From positions 1-64,000 of the forward strand of contig JBGQBN010000012.1 of the NCBI GenBank assembly GCA_041494805.1: a stretch of 64,000 nucleotides of DNA, read 5' to 3'. Source of the stretch: JBGQBN01 sp041494805 (lineage in GTDB: Bacteria; Acidobacteriota; Terriglobia; Terriglobales; Acidobacteriaceae). Each line of letters opens with the position of its first letter. The stretch's first letter is position 1. Made by a program: the position numbers and the translations under genes. This document shows, piece after piece, positions 8,535 to 18,730 of the stretch. The notes beneath the pieces are model-generated. The model was not told the origin of the DNA. It saw nothing but the letters and a program-made list of their open reading frames with translations, and did not search any database.

Positions 8535-11333
8535 TCACCGAACCGTGAGTGTCAGCGGGACCGATTTCTGCAAGGAACCGGAGGCGCCAGTGACGGTGAT
8601 GGTGTAAGTAACCGGCGGCGTTCTGAGGGGCGGGCCTTGGCTTGCCCCACCACAAGCGGCTTCGAAAGTGATTCCGGCGGACAACGCCGAGCACAGCAAC
8701 AGGCCCAGCAGTTTTCTCTTTCGTGTTCTTCGCTCCGGCTTCGAAGCTAAGCCAATTCCCAACCATGCAAGTCCGGCTGCCGGCAACCACAGGGCGTATT
8801 GCAGGCCGGAACTGCCGAACCCGTGCGGACTGGCTGAAGCTGTCCGTGCCACGGTCGAGATCGTGAGAGTAGAAGTCACAGACCCGTCCGCAGCTGGGGT
8901 CGCCGATGCTGGATTCAGAGAGCAGGTAGGCGTCAAGCTCGACGACGGTTGCACAGAGCAACTGAGGGAAACGTTGCTGCTGAACCCGTTTATCGACGTT
9001 ACCGTCACCGTTGAGGTGGCCGATTGGCCGGATACTACCGTGCCCGGCACGGCGGCAGTCGCGTCCAGAGAGAAATCAGGTGTAATGAAGTTGGCACCGA
9101 CCAGATCGGACCCGAGCACTGTAGTCGTGCACTGTCCTGTCCCCACGCACCCCGCGTACCAACCAGCAAAGCTCGATCCCGCGGCTGGTGTAGCTGTCAG
9201 CGTGACCGCTGTCCCGGGGGCGAATTCCGCCAAGCAAGTGCTGCCGCAGTTGATTCCTGCGGGCATGCTGGTGACGGTTCCGGCACCGCCCCCACCCACA
9301 TCCACCTCCAGGATGGGGTTCGCTCCAAAGACGGCAATGACCTGTTTATCGGCCAACATGTCCAGTACACAGGATCCGGTTCCGGTACAGGCCCCAAACC
9401 AGCCGACGAAGGGGACTCCCGCATCTGGGGTAGCGGTCAGAGTGACCGTGCTGCCTCCCGTAAAAGGCGCGGAGCAGGCGGTCCCATTTGTGCCACAATT
9501 GATCCCCGCCAAATCGCTAGTCACTGTTCCCGCCAGCCCGTTGCCGGTCACGAACACCGCAATGGTGAACGGCCCGGCCGAGGAGCCAGCCGTTAGGCCG
9601 ACAGCCTGCGGGTTGCAAGCAGCATCATCGCCGAAGGTCAAAGTTGCATTCTTCGTCCCCGAACTTGCTGGATTGAAGACCGTACTAACGATGCAGCTTT
9701 GGCCTGATGGCAAAACCGCGCCGCAGGTATTGTTGGAGATGGAAAACTCGCTGGCGTTCGCGCCGCTTTTGGAGATGTCCGTGATGTTCAGAGTTGTAAA
9801 CCCGCCATTCGTTATGGTTGCTGTTTGCGGATCGCTCGATGTACCGGGTGACACGTCGCCGAAGTTCAGACCTGGTGGCGTCAACACCACTGCGGTGCTG
9901 CACGCCGAAAGGCTGATCACGTGGAGGCTCAGGAAACTGCCGCTGGACGGAGTAAGCGTTACCGCGCTGTTCGTGACACCGTCCCCACCGGCAGTCTTTT
10001 GGATTCCGAGGTCGCACTGGCCTCCGGTCGGGACACTGGGGGGGCAGTTGTTTGACTCAATGACGTATCCACCTCCGACCGCAATGGAAACATCTTCTGC
10101 CGCGTTGTGGTTGTTGGTGACAGTTACAGTTTGGGGAGCGCTCGTCGCTCCGTTGTATACAGTGCCAAACTGTACATCGTCCTGAGAAGCGCTGATCGGC
10201 GCCACCGCAGTTCCGGACACGCCCACGACCTGCGGGCTCGTGCTGTCGCTGTCCGAGATCGTGATGCCCGCGGGATAACTGACTGGAGCAAAATCCGGGC
10301 TGGGCTGAAAGGTTACGTTGACAGTGCAAGTGCCAGCCGGCGGAATTATCTGGCCAGCGCAATTGTCCGTCGCGCTGTAATTCGCGCCGGGAATACTCAC
10401 TGTGTTAATTGTGAGGCTGGAGTTTGCGCTGGTGTTGGTCAAGGTGACGGTCTGGGTGGCGCTTGCGGTGCCTGCTTCCAGGTTGCCGAACGCCAAGCTT
10501 GCCGGAGTGAAGGACACGTCAGGAATAACCGAGCCGGACCCGATGCCGCTGAGGGCGATGGGTTGTGTACCAAGGGAAGCATCGGTGGTGACGGTCAGTG
10601 CCCCCGGTATCGAACCAGACAATGTCGGAGAAAAGGTTACGTCAATGGTGCAACTCTCTCCGGCCGCCAGCGACGCTGGGCAATTGTTGGTCTGCGAGTA
10701 GTTTCCGCTGGTAGAGACGCTGTTGACGGCCAAGCTTGCGCTCTGATTGTTGGTCAGAGTTACAGTTTGAGCGACGCTGGATGCGCCCGGTGCTATGGTT
10801 GCGAAGTCCAGGCTGGAGGGTGAAAAACCCACAGGCGCGAGACCGACCCCTGAAAGGCCTACAAACCAAGGTTCTGAGAGTGTGATTGCGCCATTGATGG
10901 TTCCAATAGCATTGGGAGTGAAGCTCACTTGAATGCTGCAACTTGCCTTGGGCACGAGGGATGAAGGACAGTCGTTGGTTTGCGAATAGTCGCCACTGGC
11001 AACCAGGGTAGTAGTGCCCAAATTCCCCGTTCCGATATTGGTCAATGTGACTGTCTGAGCGGCACTTGCCGCGCCCCCTGGGCTCACAACTTGGGGAGGG
11101 AATGTCAAGGTGTTGGGTGAAAAACTTGCTCCGGGGATCTTCGGGGGTGGGCAGCTATACGGCATGGCCTGCATCACGATCAGTGCCAACGCAAAGCACT
11201 GAGAACCAGTCTTAACCGTGGCGCGGCGACGGCTGGAAGCGCAGGCGCATCCCTCAGCGGCTGAAACCGGTTTTGTTGTCGCGTTTTTCCCGCGAAATGC
11301 CCAAAGCAGATTCTTTAAACCGGTCCTAATCAT
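8535..11333 (-). CDS. Surface protein with choice-of-anchor D (ASH-like) repeats
   Basis: The product has 932 residues. The start ATG at 11333 has a strong ribosome-binding site (AAAGGAGG). After an N-terminal hydrophobic segment (about 47-57), at least five Ig-like repeats of about 100-110 residues follow, each with the pattern SLxFGxxxxGxxSxxQTVTLTN ... NNCxxxLxxGxSC, the ASH/choice-of-anchor D type. Two modules with GWxxxCxGxGxC and TxTATPxxGxxFxGW then appear, followed by a Ser/Thr-rich part and a C-terminal pair of hydrophobic helices around a KPERRTRKRK loop. This suggests a secreted, envelope-anchored structural or binding protein. Its stop-start overlap with the hydrolase at 11330-11333 implies one transcript. 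Confidence 0.85.
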   Translation of the reverse strand: MIRTGLKNLLWAFRGKNATTKPVSAAEGCACASSRRRATVKTGSQCFALALIVMQAMPYSCPPPKIPGASFSPNTLTFPPQVVSPGGAASAAQTVTLTNIGTGNLGTTTLVASGDYSQTNDCPSSLVPKASCSIQVSFTPNAIGTINGAITLSEPWFVGLSGVGLAPVGFSPSSLDFATIAPGASSVAQTVTLTNNQSASLAVNSVSTSGNYSQTNNCPASLAAGESCTIDVTFSPTLSGSIPGALTVTTDASLGTQPIALSGIGSGSVIPDVSFTPASLAFGNLEAGTASATQTVTLTNTSANSSLTINTVSIPGANYSATDNCAGQIIPPAGTCTVNVTFQPSPDFAPVSYPAGITISDSDSTSPQVVGVSGTAVAPISASQDDVQFGTVYNGATSAPQTVTVTNNHNAAEDVSIAVGGGYVIESNNCPPSVPTGGQCDLGIQKTAGGDGVTNSAVTLTPSSGSFLSLHVISLSACSTAVVLTPPGLNFGDVSPGTSSDPQTATITNGGFTTLNITDISKSGANASEFSISNNTCGAVLPSGQSCIVSTVFNPASSGTKNATLTFGDDAACNPQAVGLTAGSSAGPFTIAVFVTGNGLAGTVTSDLAGINCGTNGTACSAPFTGGSTVTLTATPDAGVPFVGWFGACTGTGSCVLDMLADKQVIAVFGANPILEVDVGGGGAGTVTSMPAGINCGSTCLAEFAPGTAVTLTATPAAGSSFAGWYAGCVGTGQCTTTVLGSDLVGANFITPDFSLDATAAVPGTVVSGQSATSTVTVTSINGFSSNVSLSCSVQPSSSLTPTCSLNPASATPAADGSVTSTLTISTVARTASASPHGFGSSGLQYALWLPAAGLAWLGIGLASKPERRTRKRKLLGLLLCSALSAGITFEAACGGASQGPPLRTPPVTYTITVTGASGSLQKSVPLTLTVR

Positions 11334-12616
11334 CGCAGGCCTCCTTTGGCAACCGCTGGGTTGTCGCGGCAGAGTTGTTGCTGCTGCGTGGTGATGAGCG
11401 CGAACGGATAACTAGAGGATTGACCCATCAGCAAGGGGTTCGGAGACTTGCCGAGAAGGTTGGCGTCAAAGAATGCAGCAACGTAATCGCGCACCGCCGA
11501 GATCGTTCCTTCCGTCCGCATGGCGCCCGCCGGTGCGCCCAATCCGGGCAAGCCTTTGAACAGCCACACGAAGTCGGAGACGGTGAAGTGGTCTGCGCCT
11601 CTGAGATTGAGCGCCAGGCGAGGTCCGTGCAGGTTCCGCCACAATGTGCACTCGTCATCGCGCCAACGCTCGCGCCCGGCTGCCACAAGCAGGACAGGTT
11701 TGCTTGTTCCAAGAACAGATTCGGCGGATAACACGCCGTCGAGGAGTACACCTGCGCGCAACCGCGGTTCCCGCTCCAAGCCGGCGAGGCTGACCTCGCC
11801 CCCAAGAGAATGACCCATCACTCCGAGGCGGGCGGTGTCGAGCTTGCCCGCGAATGGGTTGTCACTCGCGGTACTAAACCGCAGCAATTCAGCCAGGAAG
11901 AATTTCAGGTCCGCCAGCCTTACAGAACGTGCGAACTCCAGGGATGCATAATCCGCACGCATGGTGCCTGGGTCGAGGTAGCTGCCGACAGCCGACCTGG
12001 CCAGCCTTCCGTCAGGAAACTCAACCGCCGTCGATTCATAGGTGTGGGCCAACGAAGCGACCACGTAGCCGCGACTTGCGAGGTCCTCGAATAGGAAGGT
12101 GTAGTCCGTGAATGTACCGGTGTAGCCGTGGGAGGCGACAATAACGGGATAAGCTCCGTCGGCCACGCGGGCGTTCGCGCAACTATTAGTTCTAACTTCG
12201 GGAAGTTGGATTCCCGTAAGTTGCGACACATAGCTCCAGACTTTCGGCGAAGTGTACTGAGCTGGCCTGCAGGGTTCGGCGGCTGAGATTGGATACCAAA
12301 ATCGGACGAGCAGTTCCCGCTTTGCACCATTCCGCAAGTAAGGATCTGTCCTGCCATGGTCTACCGCTCTAATCCAGAGAGTCCCGACTTTGCTGGGACC
12401 CGTCGGTGCCGGCACTGCTACGTTCCAGGCGGCTCGGCCCACCGGCGAAGTGGGGACTTCCTGGCGACCAGAGTTGGCCTTGGCCAGATCCGGCCTGGTG
12501 TCACCGTCGAGGCCCCCGGCGGCACCATTAGCCGGATGGACGAATAATAGCCAGAGCAGACCGACGGTCAGAAATCTTCTTGGTTGACACATTGCCAAAA
12601 TCGCCCTGGCCTTCAT
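11330..12616 (-). CDS. Secreted alpha/beta-hydrolase, PAF-acetylhydrolase-like
   Basis: From ATG 12616, with GGAGGCGATTC upstream, the protein has 428 residues and a signal-like helix at about 14-28. The hydrolase fold shows VIVASHGYTG (oxyanion region), the nucleophile elbow GHSLGG with Ser270, a candidate acid in LLDG (Asp293) and His343 in GADHF, so a complete catalytic triad is present. This order fits the platelet-activating-factor acetylhydrolase/dienelactone-hydrolase group, esterases of small acyl esters; the substrate is unknown. The frame could extend to 12829, but that would cover the divergent promoter region. The last four bases overlap the start of the ASH-repeat gene, which suggests translational coupling. 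Confidence 0.85.
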   Translation of the reverse strand: MKARAILAMCQPRRFLTVGLLWLLFVHPANGAAGGLDGDTRPDLAKANSGRQEVPTSPVGRAAWNVAVPAPTGPSKVGTLWIRAVDHGRTDPYLRNGAKRELLVRFWYPISAAEPCRPAQYTSPKVWSYVSQLTGIQLPEVRTNSCANARVADGAYPVIVASHGYTGTFTDYTFLFEDLASRGYVVASLAHTYESTAVEFPDGRLARSAVGSYLDPGTMRADYASLEFARSVRLADLKFFLAELLRFSTASDNPFAGKLDTARLGVMGHSLGGEVSLAGLEREPRLRAGVLLDGVLSAESVLGTSKPVLLVAAGRERWRDDECTLWRNLHGPRLALNLRGADHFTVSDFVWLFKGLPGLGAPAGAMRTEGTISAVRDYVAAFFDANLLGKSPNPLLMGQSSSYPFALITTQQQQLCRDNPAVAKGGLR

Positions 12617-12819
12617 GAATCGCCTCCACGACCGGGAACCGGCCGCACGGGGCCGGGCGGTGGCTGTCTTGGGGGTTAGTTCGGACAGCCCCCTACCCCG
12701 GACCCTGGTGCTCACGGCCGTTTGTAGCGGCGGCAAGATGAGGAAGTCCTCAGGGCTGGCTGATGTTTTGCTGATGTCTGGGCTGCTCAAAAGGGGTATT
12801 AGAGTTTCCGTAACGGGTC

Positions 12820-12825
12820 TATAAT
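12820..12825 (+). promoter_or_regulatory. Probable -10 box for the wHTH-TPR regulator
   Basis: TATAAT lies 30 bp before the GTG start of the regulator. The region 17 bp upstream is a poor -35, so expression may need an activator or another sigma factor. Confidence 0.45.
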
Positions 12826-12854
12826 CCAAAGGTTCTTTGGGTTAGGAGGGAGCC

Positions 12855-14744
12855 GTGGATGGCGACTTCCGAGTGGGGCCCTGGCTGGTCGAACCCAGCC
12901 TGAACACCGTCTCTCGCAACGGGACGACGGTGCATCTGGAGCCGAAGCAGATGGGGGTGTTGGTGTGCCTGGCCGAGCACCCCGGCGAACCGCTCTCCAA
13001 GGAGAAGCTGCTGCATTCGGTCTGGCCCGACACTTTCGTCAGCGACGACGTATTGACCCGCTCGATCTTCGAGTTACGCCGCGTGTTTGAGGACGACGCC
13101 CGGGAGTCACGTTTCATCCAGACCATCCCCAAGCGGGGCTACCGGCTGGTGGCGCCGGTCGTGCCCGTTAACGGCACATCGGGGGACCACTCTGCGGCAT
13201 CGTGGGCGGGAGAGCCTGCGCACGGTGGGGCCCGTTGGGGCAGTCGCACGTGGCGGATCGGCGCACTAGCTGTCGTTGGCATCGTTTTGCTTTGCGGTCT
13301 GCTGTTCGGGCTGAACGCGGGTGGCCTGCTCGACCGCATGCTGGGCAAGAGCGATGTGCCTGTCATCCGCTCCCTGGCGGTGCTGCCGCTCAAGAACCTC
13401 TCTGACGATCCCGAGCAGAAGTATTTCGCTTGGGGGATGACGGAGGAGTTGATCACCGATCTCTCCCAGATCAGCGCGCTGAGAGTCATTTCGCGCACTT
13501 CGTCCGAAATTTACGAGAACACCGGCAAGTCCCTGCCGGAGATTGCGCACGAACTGGATGTGGATGCGATCGTGGAAGGCTCGGTGCAACGCTCGGGCAA
13601 CCGGGTCCGCATTACAGCCCAGCTGATTTATGCACCGCGAGACAAGAACATCTGGGCCCGCACTTACGAGCGGGATTTGCCCGACGCGCTGGCCCTGCAG
13701 AGCACGGTCGCGAGCGCCATCGCAGAGGAAGTCAGAGTCCAGGTTTCTCCGAATGAGCAGGCGCGCTTAAACGCACCGCACACGGTGATCTTGAATGCCC
13801 TGGATGCCTACCTTGAGGGCAATTACCACTTGGATCGGCTCGGCAAGGGATTCGGGGATGAGGAGCCCAGGAAAGCGGCGCAGTATTTCCAGCGAGCCAT
13901 CAACGAGGACCCCAATTTCGCTCCGGCCTACATCGGGCTGGCCCGCGCCCATCAAGGATTGATGCGTCTCTCGCCACGAGACTACGAGATCAGAAAGGCG
14001 GCCGCTGGGAAGGCAGCAGCATTAGACCCAACCTCTGCGGAGGTCCACGTCCTCCTCGCCGAACTGCACTGCGACGACTGGAACTGGTCTCAGGCGGAAG
14101 AAGAATACCGCCAGGCCATCGCTCTTAATCCCAACAGCGCGGATGCCCATGACAGTTTGGGTCACTTTCTAGACGCGACCGGGCGCCTGGACGAAGGCAT
14201 GAAGGAGTTCCAGCGTGCGCAGCAGCTCGATCCCAGTTACGACCATCTGGCGCACCATCTGTCAAACCTGGTTGGGTTGGACCAGGCTATCCAGCTGGGG
14301 AAGCACAATCTTGAGAGCCACCCCGATGACGGCTACGCGCACTGGGCGCAATATCAAAATTACGTGTTAAGAGGGATGTACCCGCAGGCAGTCGAGGAAA
14401 TAGGGCGGACAGTGAGGCTGTTTGGTCACCCGGAGATCGCGGCTCATGTGGATCATGCTTTCGCCACTTCGGGCTACCCGGACGCCGCCAGGGTCTTTGC
14501 GGCGGACCTCGAGAAGCTGCAGGTAGAGGGTGAGATTTACATGCCGGGCATCCTGGCGGAAGTCTATTCAACCTCGGGAGGCGAAGACCGCGCTCTGTAC
14601 TGGCTGGAAGACGCGTACAAGCACAAGTACAGCCTGGGCTCCGACGGCGGCTTGATGTGGCTCAAGGGAAACCCCATGTATGGCCCTCTCCGTTCGGACC
14701 CGAGATTCAAAGACCTGGTTCACCGCGTTGGGCTGCCGCCATAA
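12855..14744 (+). CDS. CadC-like transmembrane regulator: winged helix, TM, FlgO-like domain, TPRs
   Basis: 629 residues from a GTG with TTAGGAGGG upstream. Residues 1-101 form an OmpR/PhoB-type winged helix (LEPKQMGVLVCLAEHPG, then FELRRVFEDD and TIPKRGYRLVAPV). A single TM helix lies at about 135-157. Residues 172-290 match the FlgO/TolB-N-like domain (SLAVLPLKNLSDDPEQKYFAWGM, DAIVEGSVQRSG), and the rest is TPR-like repeats (AYIGLARAHQGL, ADAHDSLGHFLDATGR). The layout is that of membrane-bound one-component regulators with DNA-binding in the cytoplasm and TPR sensing outside. It sits 12 bp before the TonB-dependent receptor, so it probably controls the receptor and perhaps the divergent hydrolase operon. 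Confidence 0.9.
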   Translation: MDGDFRVGPWLVEPSLNTVSRNGTTVHLEPKQMGVLVCLAEHPGEPLSKEKLLHSVWPDTFVSDDVLTRSIFELRRVFEDDARESRFIQTIPKRGYRLVAPVVPVNGTSGDHSAASWAGEPAHGGARWGSRTWRIGALAVVGIVLLCGLLFGLNAGGLLDRMLGKSDVPVIRSLAVLPLKNLSDDPEQKYFAWGMTEELITDLSQISALRVISRTSSEIYENTGKSLPEIAHELDVDAIVEGSVQRSGNRVRITAQLIYAPRDKNIWARTYERDLPDALALQSTVASAIAEEVRVQVSPNEQARLNAPHTVILNALDAYLEGNYHLDRLGKGFGDEEPRKAAQYFQRAINEDPNFAPAYIGLARAHQGLMRLSPRDYEIRKAAAGKAAALDPTSAEVHVLLAELHCDDWNWSQAEEEYRQAIALNPNSADAHDSLGHFLDATGRLDEGMKEFQRAQQLDPSYDHLAHHLSNLVGLDQAIQLGKHNLESHPDDGYAHWAQYQNYVLRGMYPQAVEEIGRTVRLFGHPEIAAHVDHAFATSGYPDAARVFAADLEKLQVEGEIYMPGILAEVYSTSGGEDRALYWLEDAYKHKYSLGSDGGLMWLKGNPMYGPLRSDPRFKDLVHRVGLPP

Positions 14745-14756
14745 TCCCCTTCTCTC

Positions 14757-17700
14757 GTGAGCACAGTCACAAAACTCGTGCGTGCCGTTGCCGCCTGTCT
14801 ATTGGCGATCTTTCCTATCCCTGCTACCGCGCAAACCCAAACCACCGCGCGCATCGCCGGCACCGTGCGAGATGCACAGGGAGCCGTGATCGTCAAAGCG
14901 GACGTCACGGCTGAAAACGCCGACACGGGAGAACGGCGCACGGTCACAACTGACGAGTCAGGCAGCTTTGTTCTGACAGCGCTTCCTCCGGGCGCCTATC
15001 AGATCAGCATCTCGGCCCACGGATTTGCCTCCGCCCTGTTCAGCATCAGGGCAGGGATCAGCGAAACCGCGACCGTAAACGGCGTGCTCAAAGTCGCGGG
15101 AGCCACCTCCGAAGTCACGGTCAACGATGCTCCGCCCCTGGTCCAGTCCAGCAGTGCGGAAATCGGGGTTGCCATCGACGCGCGTACCCTCTCTGCCATT
15201 CCGCTGCCCACGCGCAACTTTCTCCAGCTGGCCGCACTCTCACCCGGGGCCAGCATGCCTTTGACCAACAACAACGCCATTGGCCGCAACACGCCTAACT
15301 TCTCGGTGAACGGCGCACGTACGTCGCAGAACAATCTCCAGATCAACGGCGTGGACGCAAACGATATCTCCGCGCACGATTTTGACGCAGTGGCCATCCC
15401 GGCGCCCGAAAGCATCAGCGAACTGGTCGTGCAGACCTCGATGTATGACGCTTCCGTCGGCGGCGCGGGTGGCAGTGTGCAGGTGGTGACGAAGAGCGGC
15501 AGCAATGCGCTGCACGGAAATGTCTACGAATACTTTCGCAACACCGCGCTCAATGCCAACGATCCCAATCTGAAGGCGGTAGGTTTGGGTCCGCCAGTGC
15601 TGCGGCGCAATGTGTATGGAGCCGCGGTCGGCGGACCCCTGCGCAAAGACCGGGCATTCTTTTTTTTCTCCTACCAGGGCACGCGAGAAGCCAACGGCGC
15701 CACCGACCAGAGCTTGTACAAGAGCGTGTTGATTGCCGATGGTTTGACCGATGACCGTTCCGAGGCGACTCTTCTCAATACCTTCCCGGTGTCCTCGATC
15801 GATTCGATTGCACTGGCTCTTCTTAACGCCAAGCTCCCCAGCGGTCAGTTTCTGATCCCAACTCCACAGCGGGGAGGGCGGGTTACTGGCACGGCGGTGT
15901 CTACGTACCACGAAGAGCAGTTCAATACCAATTTCGATTACCGCATCGGTTCTGCGGACTCCCTCGCCGCAAAACTCTTCTTCGCCGATGCGCCGCAATT
16001 CTACGCCCTGGGCGGAGCGACCTTCAGCGGCGGGTCGAGCCTGCCCGGTTTTGGCACTGAACGCACTGTCAACAACCGGATTCTTTCGCTTCAGGAAGTC
16101 CATACCTTCAGCCCTCTCACCGTGAACGAGGCCCGCGTCGGCTACAACTTCATCCGCAACAACGAAGTGCCGCAGGAAGCGATCCGGGACTCGGACATTG
16201 GAATTCATCGTCCGACGGCCGACACTTTTCCCGGCCTGCCGCTGATTCTGCTGGCCCGCGAATCGGGCGGGGCGGCAATCGGTTCGTCGTTTGTTACCGT
16301 GCAAGGTACCTCTCCATCCCTATCGCTGGTGGACATTCTGTCCCTCCAGCGAGGCCGGCACAGTATCCGCGTCGGCGGAGAGTTTCGCCATTACCGGTGG
16401 GATGCTCACGCTAACGTGAATGCATATGGAGAGATTGATTTCGCCACCTTCAACGATTTTCTGACCGGAGCCAGCGACTTCTCCTCGATCGGAACCGGGC
16501 TCGACCGTCGCAACTTCCGCGCCAGCGACTACAACGTCTTCGTACAGGATGATTGGAAGTTGTCGCGCAAGCTGACGGTCAACCTGGCACTACGTTATGA
16601 ACTCGACCTGCCACCTTACGACACCGAAGGCCGCATCGGTGGCTTCGATCCTGCACTCTACCGGCCGCGCATGGAAGTGGATGAGAACGGGTTTCCGGTG
16701 GGGCCGCCGGTTGGCGGCATCGTAATGGCCGGGAATGCGCTTCCACAGTACGACTTGCCTGGGGTTCCGAAGGTTGGAAAGCGCATTCTCAAAAGCGTTG
16801 ACCCGAACAACTTCGGTCCACGTCTGGGCTTAGCCTGGTCACCGCTGAACTCCGATCGCCTGGCGCTGCGCGGTGGATACGGCATTTTCTATTCGCGACC
16901 GTCATTCATTTATCTCGGCCTCGATTTCTTCGCAGCCCCGTTTTATATCACTTCTCTATCCTTCGGGCAGACCTTTGCCGACCCCTTCCCGAATGCGCTT
17001 CCCGCGAACCGCTTCCCGGTTCTGCAGCCGGGCATTCCGCTCACTGCGGCCATCATGGACCGCAACAACCGCACCCCTTACTTCCAGCACTTCAATGCCA
17101 GCGTCGAGTATGAATTGGCGCGCAACACGGCTTTTCAAATTGCTTACGTGGGCACCCGGGGGGTCCGTCTGTTTCGGCAATTGGCCACCAATCAGGCACG
17201 CATTGCCAGCGAGAACCACCCGGTCGTCAATGCGGTGACCGGCGAGCCAATCACTGTGAACACCGATAACAACGCTCCCCTCCGCGCACCCTTCCAGGGA
17301 ACGGAAACCAGCTTCTTCAGCCTCAATCAGACCAACGGACAATCCACCTACCACTCGCTCCAAGCCACACTGACCAGGCGGCTGTCGCATGGCCTGGAAT
17401 TCCAAGCGTCTTACACTTTTTCAAAATCCATCGACAATGCCTCGAACGCAGGCGGCGGAGCGTTCTCGGACGGTTCCCTGGACACCAGTAGCGCGCTCGA
17501 CACCGGCAACGTGTGGGGCAATCAGCTTGAAGGTCACGCCAACCGCGGTGTCTCCGATTTCGATCGCACCCACCGCTTGGTGCTTTGCTATGTTTTGGAT
17601 TTGCCGAAACCGTCGCTGGTCAATTCTCCTCTGCGGGCTCTGCTTTCCAATTGGCAATTATCGGGCTTGGTCATCGCCATGTCGGGTCTTCCCTTGGATA

Positions 17701-18194
17701 TCTTCGATCCGGCAGCAGGCTCACTGTATGGTTTGACTGGGGCGCGTCCCAACTGGGCGCCCGGCGCCAATCGCAAAACAGCAACCGGCAACATCCCACC
17801 GGGGTATTACTTCAATCCTTTCGCCTTCTCGCTCCCCACGGTACAGCCAGGACAGCCCATCCCGAGCGCCCATGATCCCACTGCGGTCGCCCCCGACGGA
17901 GGAACGGACATCGGGAATCTCGGGCGCAACCTGTTGCGCGGTCCCAGCCAGAGCAATGTGGATTTCTCTATCCTCAAACGGCTACCGCTCAGTGAATCCA
18001 AGAACATTGAGTTGCGGGCGGACTTCTTCAACATGTTGAATCACGCCAGCAGAAGTAATCCGATCAGCGACATCAGTGTTGCCGAGAATGTGGATCCGAC
18101 CGGCCGCATTCTCAGTCCTGGCGATTTCGGCCGTGTTTTGAGCTTCGATTCCAGCCCACGCATCGTTCAGCTATCTCTGAGTTTCAATTTCTGA
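14757..18194 (+). CDS. Oar-type TonB-dependent receptor with carboxypeptidase-like N-terminal domain
   Basis: 1145 residues from a GTG start, with a signal peptide (about 1-26). Residues 29-110 form a carboxypeptidase-regulatory-like beta-sandwich (IAGTVRDAQGAVI ... LPPGAYQISISAHGF). A plug domain with the TRNFLQLAAL element follows, then a large beta-barrel that ends in the aromatic residue pattern QLSLSFNF expected for BamA recognition. Proteins of this build are abundant in Acidobacteria and transport or bind large substrates at the outer membrane with TonB energy. The ligand cannot be inferred. It lies directly after the regulator gene and probably shares its transcript. An eight-base T run within codons for FFFF at about 15661 is a possible slippage site but does not break the frame. 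Confidence 0.92.
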   Translation: MSTVTKLVRAVAACLLAIFPIPATAQTQTTARIAGTVRDAQGAVIVKADVTAENADTGERRTVTTDESGSFVLTALPPGAYQISISAHGFASALFSIRAGISETATVNGVLKVAGATSEVTVNDAPPLVQSSSAEIGVAIDARTLSAIPLPTRNFLQLAALSPGASMPLTNNNAIGRNTPNFSVNGARTSQNNLQINGVDANDISAHDFDAVAIPAPESISELVVQTSMYDASVGGAGGSVQVVTKSGSNALHGNVYEYFRNTALNANDPNLKAVGLGPPVLRRNVYGAAVGGPLRKDRAFFFFSYQGTREANGATDQSLYKSVLIADGLTDDRSEATLLNTFPVSSIDSIALALLNAKLPSGQFLIPTPQRGGRVTGTAVSTYHEEQFNTNFDYRIGSADSLAAKLFFADAPQFYALGGATFSGGSSLPGFGTERTVNNRILSLQEVHTFSPLTVNEARVGYNFIRNNEVPQEAIRDSDIGIHRPTADTFPGLPLILLARESGGAAIGSSFVTVQGTSPSLSLVDILSLQRGRHSIRVGGEFRHYRWDAHANVNAYGEIDFATFNDFLTGASDFSSIGTGLDRRNFRASDYNVFVQDDWKLSRKLTVNLALRYELDLPPYDTEGRIGGFDPALYRPRMEVDENGFPVGPPVGGIVMAGNALPQYDLPGVPKVGKRILKSVDPNNFGPRLGLAWSPLNSDRLALRGGYGIFYSRPSFIYLGLDFFAAPFYITSLSFGQTFADPFPNALPANRFPVLQPGIPLTAAIMDRNNRTPYFQHFNASVEYELARNTAFQIAYVGTRGVRLFRQLATNQARIASENHPVVNAVTGEPITVNTDNNAPLRAPFQGTETSFFSLNQTNGQSTYHSLQATLTRRLSHGLEFQASYTFSKSIDNASNAGGGAFSDGSLDTSSALDTGNVWGNQLEGHANRGVSDFDRTHRLVLCYVLDLPKPSLVNSPLRALLSNWQLSGLVIAMSGLPLDIFDPAAGSLYGLTGARPNWAPGANRKTATGNIPPGYYFNPFAFSLPTVQPGQPIPSAHDPTAVAPDGGTDIGNLGRNLLRGPSQSNVDFSILKRLPLSESKNIELRADFFNMLNHASRSNPISDISVAENVDPTGRILSPGDFGRVLSFDSSPRIVQLSLSFNF

Positions 18195-18365
18195 CACCCG
18201 GTAGCCCCCACGGTCAGCCCGCTCTTCGAAGCGAAACTTTGGGGCAGGTCCGGCTTTCGTTTCAGCTACCGTGTTTTCTGGTACTTGGAACTGGAGGCAG
18301 CCCGTAATACCTTCCTTTTACAGAGTAGAGATCACGGTGTGAAACCTATTTGGAAGGAAGGCTGC
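18195..18365. other. Spacer after the TonB receptor gene
   Basis: The region before the recombinase remnant shows no gene and no clear terminator. Confidence 0.4.
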
Positions 18366-18690
<325 letters not shown>

Positions 18691-18730
18691 CACTCATCAT
18701 AACAACCGCACCACTCAGCGTCAAACTGCG

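Noticed and set aside
8668..10185. Plus-strand frame of 505 codons opposite the ASH-repeat gene
   Set aside because: It is the complement of a repetitive, G+C-rich coding gene with a strong ribosome-binding site on the minus strand; the plus frame is low-complexity and has no domain.
12617..12829. N-terminal extension of the alpha/beta-hydrolase
   Set aside because: The extra 71 codons lack a ribosome-binding site and cover the divergent promoter region, while ATG 12616 has GGAGG and a signal peptide.
15658..15668. T run in the TonB receptor gene as a possible phase-variation tract
   Set aside because: The run is only eight T and encodes FFFF in a receptor whose frame is intact. A single short tract is not enough evidence.
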